A DNA stretch of 64,000 bases from Plazaster borealis (Eukaryota > Echinodermata > Asteroidea > Forcipulatida > Labidiasteridae): assembly GCA_021014325.1 (NCBI GenBank), contig CM037457.1, positions 12,528,538 through 12,592,537 on the forward strand, in the 5' to 3' direction. This document shows, piece after piece, positions 59,001 to 64,000 of the stretch; position 1 is the stretch's first letter, and the number at the start of each line of letters is the position of its first letter. The notes beneath the pieces were generated by a model. That model was not told where the DNA came from, made no database searches, and saw only the letters and a list, made by a program, of their open reading frames with translations. The position numbers were made by a program, and so were the translations under genes.

Positions 59001-61816
59001 CGTAGCTGTAGTCGCCAATACGGATGCAGCCTGAAACCTTTTTTTACAACATAGATGACACTAGGCAATACAGATGATGTGACTCATGACACCAAACATG
59101 TCAAAAAAAGCCACAAAGTGTTTACAGTTCAATGGAATACCGAATGAAATCTCACGTCATGAAGATGACAATGAACTATCAACTTTTGATAGGAACGAAG
59201 GGACACATCTCAAAACGTATTTTGCTTTTACTATTATGATAATTGGCAATCCATGTGGAAATAAGGCCGTATCCGAATTGGCGGCAACAGCTACGGCTAC
59301 GACTGTTGCTTAAGGTGTTGCTAAGGACACACTATACTTCAACGCATGATGACACGGAAATCTAGCCGTAGTCGTAGCTGTAGCCGCCAATTCGGACACG
59401 GCCGGACCACTATGGACACTAGGCAAGCTGCTCTTACTTGGCACTCATTTTTTGTTGAGCTGTTAACATTTCTCTGAGTTCCTTCATGGCATGGTTGCTT
59501 CCCTGTTCCACGCCCTCCAGCCTGGCTTCATACTCTGCCCTCAACTGACTCATCTCCTGGTTGACCCCCATCATCTAAAGATCAAATTATTGATTTCAAA
59601 TGATTGATTTCAGATTATTGATTTCAAATTATTGATTTCAGACTATTGATTTCAAAATAACGATTTCAAATTGTTTATTTCAAATTACTGATTTGAAACT
59701 ATCGATTTCATATTATTGATTTCAAATTATTGATTTCAAATTAAAGAAGAGCAAAAGGCAAAATTATTTCATATCAGCATAACTAATTCATTTGAAATGT
59801 TATTGGTTCTTGAATATGTCATCATTTGCATAAATACAAAAAGTTTTAAACCAGAAGGGAAACTGACTTGGTAAATTTCAATTAAATTTCTGGGTGAACA
59901 AAGAAAAATTGACTAGAGCGTGACTTGAACCTGTGACCTCCTGACTAACAAGCCAGCATTCTACCAACTGTGCTATCTAGCCCTTTGATGGCAGTCTCCC
60001 TATTTTTTCAATATCTTCGTTCGGGGGTGCCATGTAGTTTAGGGTATAGGGGTTTTAGGTAGTTTTCATGCTATTTAATATTCGTTTTGCTAAACTTTCT
60101 GAGAGCAAAACAAATCGAAAATCAGACTAAAGTAGGAAGAATTTCATGCCTTTTTGAGATAAACATTAATTGGAAGTCAAGAATGGGTCTTTGTCATCTC
60201 GCGTGAAACTGTAAAAACTTACACAGAACCACATGACATACTGCGGTAACATGATCTACGGAAATCAATATTGAGCATTCACTTATGATCGGGAAAGTAG
60301 ATCACACATTATTCCTTCTTTAATTCCCATAAGCTAATTCCTATAAGAATTTTTCTTATTAGAAGGTTTATCTTTTTGTGGTAAACAATCGGTGAATTAG
60401 AAGTCTTAGTTGTAGAGTGATCTAAAATTTATTAAAGGAAAAGAAATAGTATCATTTGAATCAAATGTCAAGTTATTTTTTATAACAGTACTATGTGGAT
60501 GGTTTGTAAATGCTGAATAATCATTAAACAACTCAAGATATATTTGTACAATTTGCAGACGGGTGATTTGTTTTTGTTTGTGGTACTCAAATCAATGTAA
60601 GAATGTGACGTGAACCCCATTATGCTCTCTAGGAAATATTGAAAAGGGCAAAAGGAAACAATAATACAGAAGCTCTTAACTGAATTTTCTTTTGGTCCCT
60701 TCCCCTTTTGTTTTTTTTCTTCTTTTGTTACAGCGGCTTGAGCACCTTTTGGGTGGATATGTGCGCTTCGTAAGACTTTTTTATTATTATTATTATTATT
60801 ATAAGCCTTGGATAACCATAGTTTGCTGTTAAACTGCCGCCTACGAGTATATTCGTAGTAACAGGTGTAACAGATTCTGCCACTACGAGTATACTCGTAG
60901 AGAATGAAATGCCTTTGTATAGTGAATTGAATACACTGGCATCACTGAGAACGCAACGAATACGCTTCTGGCAGTGGTGAGCACACGTCGTTAGAATTTG
61001 TATGCTACAACATGTAGACAAAAAAAAAAAAAAAATATTTGTATGCGCACCACTAAAATTGGATGCGTGGCAAATGGGAACGCCCCTACGAATTTATGAA
61101 CGGCAGTCAACGTTTTAACTTGTCTATCCCTACTTGTGTCAGGCATTTCCTCTCAGCTCCCATCTTCTCTTTCTGTGCCATAAGGAGACGTTTTTTATAA
61201 TCGTCAACGACCTCCGTTAGTCCTAGCCGCTTCTCAGCTATGGCTTCACATTCCTTAGCCACTTTGTCCAGTCGCTTTTTCAGTTGCTCATTAATCAGGA
61301 GGCTTTGGGATTTCTCCTCTTCATGACTGTGTTACGGAATAAGTGTTAAAGTTTCTGTCATTATAACGTTCAGATTACCAAAAGGTTGTTTGTAAAACAT
61401 TACCCTTGGTTACATCAATGTACTTATGTTTGTTTCCTGTGTGAAAAGTATTTTTCAATATTATTTGATTTTTACCCAAACCCCAATGTGTATTAAGCAC
61501 TGTGTACTGAGTACACTGAGTACTTTCCTGAGTTCTTTGAAACAAACTCCACAGGCATATCACTCGGGTGGGATTCGAACCCACAACCTTTGCCAAGCTA
61601 GGGCAAAAACCCAATAATGTTCTTAATCCCCGATGCAAAACTAACGTCTATTACAGTACATTTGAATTATAACCTGTTTTGTGTTCTATGCATAGCTTTC
61701 TCCAGTTTCTGCACCTGTACCATAGCCTCTGCTCGCATCCTCTCTGCGATGTTGAGACGACCTTGTAACTCTTGGTATAGATGGTCATCCGGTCCCTTGG
61801 CACCTTCTCTATATAC
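52818..61816 (-). CDS. SCLT1: SCLT1-like coiled-coil protein, 3' part (8 exons, C-terminal 350 aa)
   Basis: Spliced partial coding sequence join(61674..61816, 61134..61326, 59438..59574, 58725..58784, 57873..57951, 57188..57283, 54829..54929, 52818..53061), minus strand. All junctions keep frame with GT-AG borders. The conceptual protein is almost all coiled coil and matches vertebrate SCLT1 in order: VYREG (human IYREG), TAQQKMSAKWREESKTL (human ATQQKAANRWKEETKKL), SEISMHKSRSEELTSQL (human SELSRQKLHTQELLSQL), then a match to the human C-terminal helix. SCLT1 sits at distal appendages of the mother centriole and is needed for ciliogenesis; it was first described as a linker between sodium channels and clathrin. 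The 5' exons are outside the window. After the human end point there are about 100 further residues, with a Ser/Asn/Gly-rich tail. Confidence 0.87.
53199..53337 (-). mobile_element. tRNA-derived SINE family 2, copy in last SCLT1 intron
   Basis: Carries CTACCAACTGAGCTATCTAG (A-box complement) and TTGAACCTGCGACC. Further copies: 39835-39932 (-), 58275-58405 (+), 59888-60035 (-). Confidence 0.8.
54226..54788. mobile_element. GAGTAC-rich element, possibly a hAT-type MITE
   Basis: About 560 bp built of degenerate GAGTAC / AGTACT words. It ends CAACACTG, and the left side reads TACTGTTGAGCAC, an imperfect inverted match; CAGTGTTG-type ends are usual for hAT elements. Lies 41 bp from the donor side of the SCLT1 exon at 54829. 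Confidence 0.55.
54829..54929 (-). CDS. SCLT1: SCLT1 101-nt exon
   Basis: 33 codons plus 2 nt: LSEQLVREKRLLQDRKHLQN and onward to EASRTN. Acceptor TAATCTTCAG (AG 54931-54930), donor GTGAGT from 54828. Human SCLT1 ends shortly after the part matching VREKR, so the rest of this exon belongs to the extension. Confidence 0.85.
55210..55409. mobile_element. Short inverted-end element E, copy 2
   Basis: Starts GGCAGAGCTGCCAACATT and ends AGTTGGCAGCTCTGG, a clean inverted pair. Located in the SCLT1 intron between the exons at 57188 and 54929. Confidence 0.78.
55962..57143. mobile_element. Tc1/mariner-like non-autonomous element with long inverted repeats
   Basis: Inverted arms of roughly 190 bp (55962-56180 and 56958-57143), about 90 percent alike by eye. 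They begin TAAACTGCTCACAAAAAGTT, a TIR style seen in the IS630-Tc1-mariner group, with a TA at each end. No transposase frame. It sits in an SCLT1 intron and contains another element. Confidence 0.82.
56328..56883. mobile_element. piggyBac-like MITE nested in the Tc1/mariner-like element
   Basis: Perfect terminal inverted repeat TTAACCCTTTCAGCCCC / GGGGCTGAAAGGGTTAA. TTAA plus CCC is typical of piggyBac ends. The 92-codon frame inside (56391-56669) has no recognisable family and is probably not a gene. Confidence 0.82.
57188..57283 (-). CDS. SCLT1: SCLT1 96-nt exon
   Basis: 32 codons, phase 0: SEQRQSGEASTLRKLNQKLA ETELRAATATKK. Acceptor CATTGCAG, donor GTAGAA from 57187. Aligns with the human C-terminal helix around RLQRRLSQAEERAASASQQL. 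Confidence 0.87.
57345..57760 (+). repeat. Dispersed repeat H, copy 2 in an SCLT1 intron
   Basis: Parallel order of words to copy 1: TGTCGGGCCAGTAAACT, TCTGGTCCAGTAAAACTTTT, CTATGGTCTTGTAGATGTCC. It ends about 110 bp before the exon at 57873. Confidence 0.72.
57873..57951 (-). CDS. SCLT1: SCLT1 79-nt exon
   Basis: 1 nt plus 26 codons: SEISMHKSRSEELTSQLGQQ RAMFLE. Acceptor CTTTGCAG (AG 57953-57952), donor GTAGAA from 57872. A longer open frame through this position (57660-58208) is read-through into introns. Confidence 0.87.
58440..58676 (-). mobile_element. tRNA-derived SINE family 1, partial copy in an SCLT1 intron
   Basis: Contains CGATAAGTGTTCTGGGTG, CTTGCTCAAGGACACAAGTG and a decayed tRNA head. 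Ends about 50 bp from the exon at 58725. Confidence 0.75.
58725..58784 (-). CDS. SCLT1: SCLT1 60-nt exon
   Basis: Acceptor TTTTTGAAG (AG 58786-58785), donor GTTAGT from 58724. Encodes WREESKTLAKKFESKVNEL, with split codons K at its start and R at its end. Fits human RWKEETKKL followed by a helix. Confidence 0.87.
58893..59030. mobile_element. Foldback element F, copy 1 (GGCCGTGTCCGAATT ends)
   Basis: About 138 bp; arms rich in CAGCTACGGCTA / TAGCCGTAGCTG words. In the SCLT1 intron between the exons at 59438 and 58784. Confidence 0.82.
59265..59404. mobile_element. Foldback element F, copy 2
   Basis: Ends GGCCGTATCCGAATTGGCGG and CCGCCAATTCGGACACGGCC. Same intron as copy 1, 235 bp away. A truncated copy lies at 17612-17682. 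Confidence 0.85.
59438..59574 (-). CDS. SCLT1: SCLT1 exon
   Basis: 45 codons plus 2 nt: MMGVNQEMSQLRAEYEARLE ... MLTAQQKMSA. Acceptor GATCTTTAG (AG 59576-59575), donor GTAAGA from 59437. It joins the next exon to form QQKMSAKWREESK, the best conserved block with human SCLT1. A 14-bp minisatellite begins about a dozen bases upstream of the acceptor. Confidence 0.88.
59586..59741. repeat. 14-bp minisatellite, about 11 copies, next to an SCLT1 splice acceptor
   Basis: Unit ATTATTGATTTCAA on the plus strand, with point variants. In the sense of the gene it is TTGAAATCAATAAT and runs to within about 12 bp of the acceptor AG at 59575-59576. Confidence 0.92.
59888..60035 (-). mobile_element. tRNA-derived SINE family 2, SCLT1 intron
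   Basis: GTGAACAAAGAAAAATTGAC, TTGAACCTGTGACC and CTACCAACTGTGCTATCTAG mark the family; the copy is truncated at the distal end. Confidence 0.77.
60841..60900. repeat. Pair of 18-bp palindromes
   Basis: CTACGAGTATATTCGTAG (60841) and the perfect CTACGAGTATACTCGTAG (60883), 42 bp apart, inside an SCLT1 intron. Confidence 0.85.
61134..61326 (-). CDS. SCLT1: SCLT1 exon
   Basis: 1 nt plus 64 codons. Acceptor AACACAG (AG 61328-61327), donor GTAGGG from 61133. Coiled-coil sequence HEEEKSQSLLINEQLKKRL ... ERKCLTQ; the region corresponds to the stretch before MEHEFSIKERG in human SCLT1 and is less conserved than its neighbours. Confidence 0.82.
61430..61645 (-). mobile_element. tRNA-derived SINE family 3 in an SCLT1 intron
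   Basis: Reverse copy with GGTGGGATTCGAACCCACAA (B box complement). Other fragments: 1005-1105 (+, 3' body), 37110-37200 (+, tRNA head), 53930-54035 (-). Confidence 0.75.
61674..61816 (-). CDS. SCLT1: SCLT1 exon (first in window)
   Basis: 47 codons plus 2 nt, starting phase 0 after the acceptor AATGCTAG (AG 61818-61817) and ending AACAG before GTTATA. It encodes VYREGAKGPDDHLYQEL and a helical run to MHRTQN. The start VYREG lines up with IYREG in human SCLT1, which supports the acceptor. No earlier exon is visible up to 64000. Confidence 0.82.
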
Positions 61817-61974
61817 CTAGCATTAAGAATGGACACAAAAAAATCATATCATTGGGTGCTCATAAACCGTTCGGCAGGACAAAGAATTAATACAAGATAC
61901 ATCAAAGGTAAAGAATAATGCGCTACTGAAATATTTACCTTGCTAAAATTACTGGAAATACAATGACTAAAAAT

Positions 61975-62125
61975 ATTTCATCTTTGAGAGGGCAAGACCA
62001 TTTTCATTTTGCAAAGGCCACTCCCGTTCGCTAATTTTAAAGTCCATGAAAAACATTTTGAAGGGGCCAAGACCAGGGCAACAGAGACCATGGCCTTCGT
62101 GGTCTCCATGTAATTCCTTGACATG
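61975..62125 (-). repeat. Dispersed repeat K, copy 2
   Basis: Inverted relative to copy 1; lies upstream of the first SCLT1 exon in the window. A looser relative is at 38590-38740. Confidence 0.7.
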
Positions 62126-62679
62126 TCTGAGAAACAATTACACTTTCCAACTTGTTTTATCAAAACAAAACTTTACACATTAAGTCTTTATAACCTACTG
62201 TCCAGCACCCAATGATATGCAACAGTAATATTCCAAGCCATTTGTTTCAAATTCTGAACAAATATACTACAAGTTATAAACTGCACAGAGAAAATATACT
62301 ACACAGAGAAAAATTCTATGATTGACAACATATTGGCTATGATTGTAAGCGGCTGTATGTTTGCAGGGTATTTTGAATTTTCATAGATTTTTTAATTTGT
62401 TTTTTTAATTATGTGACATTCACTATTCACACACTACATAATAACGTAATTGTAAATAACTTGTACTTGTCTTTGTAACCGCCATCATGAAATAAATGTT
62501 GTTGAATTGAAATTGGAATTTGGGCTAGAAATATTCCAAGTTTTGCACGTGCTGAGTTTTGACCGACCAAAGCAGTTATCCAACAGTCCACATTCATTCA
62601 TCAACCATCCCCTTTGGCACCCTGTGAGGCATGCTCGGTACAGACAAGTAAGGGAAGACACCAAAAACATTTTAATCGG

Positions 62680-62850
62680 CGTGCCGCGGCGGGCCTTTCG
62701 ATACCACAGCAGCCACGCCGCGGCCCACCGAACAGCGGCCAAGTGCGGCCGAACCTCCAGTGGGTGTTAACTGCATATTCATAGGATCATATGGATGACC
62801 GCATTTGTAAAGGTTGAGGCTCACTGGCGGCGCGCCGCGGCGCGCCTCAG
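62680..62850. repeat. GC-rich palindromic patch
   Basis: GGCGTGCCGCGGCGGGCC, later GCCACGCCGCGGCCCACC, then GGCGGCGCGCCGCGGCGCGC around 62827-62848. Strongly GC-rich in an AT-rich setting; may be ends of a mobile element. Confidence 0.6.
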
Positions 62851-63433
62851 GTCATCTGACCAGCTCTAGAAGTATTACTTGTACACAAATCAGTGTTGTA
62901 GCCACTCTGGTCGGGTGTAATAAACTAGCTACCTTTTGCCGACCGCCACACAGACTTTAACGAACATTCTACCGACCGGCACAAAATGCAGCACAATTAT
63001 ATTAAACTGAATAGAAAACCTCCCGAACTAGTTACCTTTTTCCCCCCGAGTCGTCAATGGTTAAAAAAAAGAAGAGACTTCTACCTAAACAAAGCCGGCA
63101 GTTTTCTATTTAATGTTAAGCCATGTCTATTAATATCCAGGCCATGACAATCCTTGAACGATCAACAACCTTTTGAGATCCAATTACCTCTTATCTGTAA
63201 ATCCCCTGCAGTTTGTTATACATTTGTAACACTCTTGCGTATCAGAAGACAAGCCGCTGTGTGCGGTGTCTTTGGGGTCTGATGACCTGGTTTTGTGACC
63301 GAAACATGGAAAGTGTATTGACGTCTGCTGGCTTATAGTTTCGTCCCTTTTCTATTGGTTTGGCATTGGTGTCAAATCTACAGGCCATCTTACGCTGTAC
63401 AGAACTTAAATTTTGTCCAGGCGCTAAACCAAT

Positions 63434-63600
63434 CCTGCCAAATTGTGCAAATTATTCCTGCACGATCGGCAAATTGCGAAAAACTATTCCTGCACGATAG
63501 ATAAGCCGATTGCACAAACCAAAATTCCTGCACGATCGGCAATTGCACAAACTATTCCTGCAAGATCGACTGATTGTGCAAACATTTTTGTGCAAATCAT
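63434..63600 (+). repeat. Degenerate tandem repeat CCTGCACGATCGGCAAATTG
   Basis: Five decayed units with starts near 63434, 63457, 63489, 63527 and 63557; spacing varies from 23 to 38 bp. Confidence 0.75.
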
Positions 63601-64000
63601 TTCAGCACAAACAAAACCACTGATCCTGAACTAAAAATCCATCCACTTTGTGCATGATCGCCCGATAGCTTCTACTTGGAATGCGAGTTTCAGATTTGCG
63701 TCCGTTTTTTTTTTTAACTCTCTGATCGGTGTTTCCTAATATCACGCTCATCCAAAGAATTGTCAACCTCGGGCCCCTGATGGACAATGTACAATAATAA
63801 TATCTCTCATGGTAGCGCGGGGTCGACTCAATTATTGAGTCTTGGATACAAGGTTCCGTTCATCGACTGAAAATTTAGTCAGGATACCCTGCGACACAGA
63901 GAAAAATGCACGCTAAATGCCGTTACGAAATAGCCGACTTCTGGGTACCAGTCGCTGCACACTATTAATACAAAAAGATCGATCTACTAGCGCATTAAAA

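Larger units (their letters stand above)
61817..64000. other. SCLT1 intron running out of the window
   Basis: No further SCLT1 exon found on the minus strand. Holds repeat K copy 2, the GC-rich patch and the degenerate CCTGCACGATC repeat. Confidence 0.55.

Overview
The window is animal nuclear DNA from a marine invertebrate deuterostome, most likely an echinoderm and possibly a starfish. The evidence is spliced genes with GT-AG introns, long AT-rich introns and a dense population of short interspersed repeats. The assignment to a lineage is inference: no rRNA or mitochondrial marker is present.

Two protein-coding genes can be reconstructed exon by exon, both on the minus strand. At the left, 5533-11860 holds the complete coding sequence of a TRIM2/TRIM3-type RING, B-box, coiled-coil, filamin, NHL protein (4 coding exons, all phase 0, 736 aa). 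At the right, 52818-61816 holds the 3' part of a gene matching SCLT1, the sodium channel and clathrin linker 1 / centriole distal-appendage coiled-coil protein. It has 8 exons encoding the last 350 residues, and its 5' exons lie beyond the right edge.

The roughly 41 kb between them has no gene I can support. It holds a 5'-truncated non-LTR retrotransposon (35.2-35.95 kb), several tRNA-derived SINE families, and at least four families of short non-autonomous elements whose ends read TTAAAG...CTTTAA. It also holds small satellites and two weak candidate terminal exons (14.8 and 45.1 kb). Repeats also fill the introns. A piggyBac-like MITE sits inside a Tc1/mariner-like element with roughly 190-bp inverted repeats in an SCLT1 intron. 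A 14-bp minisatellite abuts an SCLT1 splice acceptor, and two hairpin elements flank the last TRIM exon.

The most interesting local signals are a 117-bp tandem duplication that copies the TRIM exon 3 splice acceptor, a low-complexity C-terminal extension of SCLT1, and the family of TTAA-ended elements. No complete new system was found.
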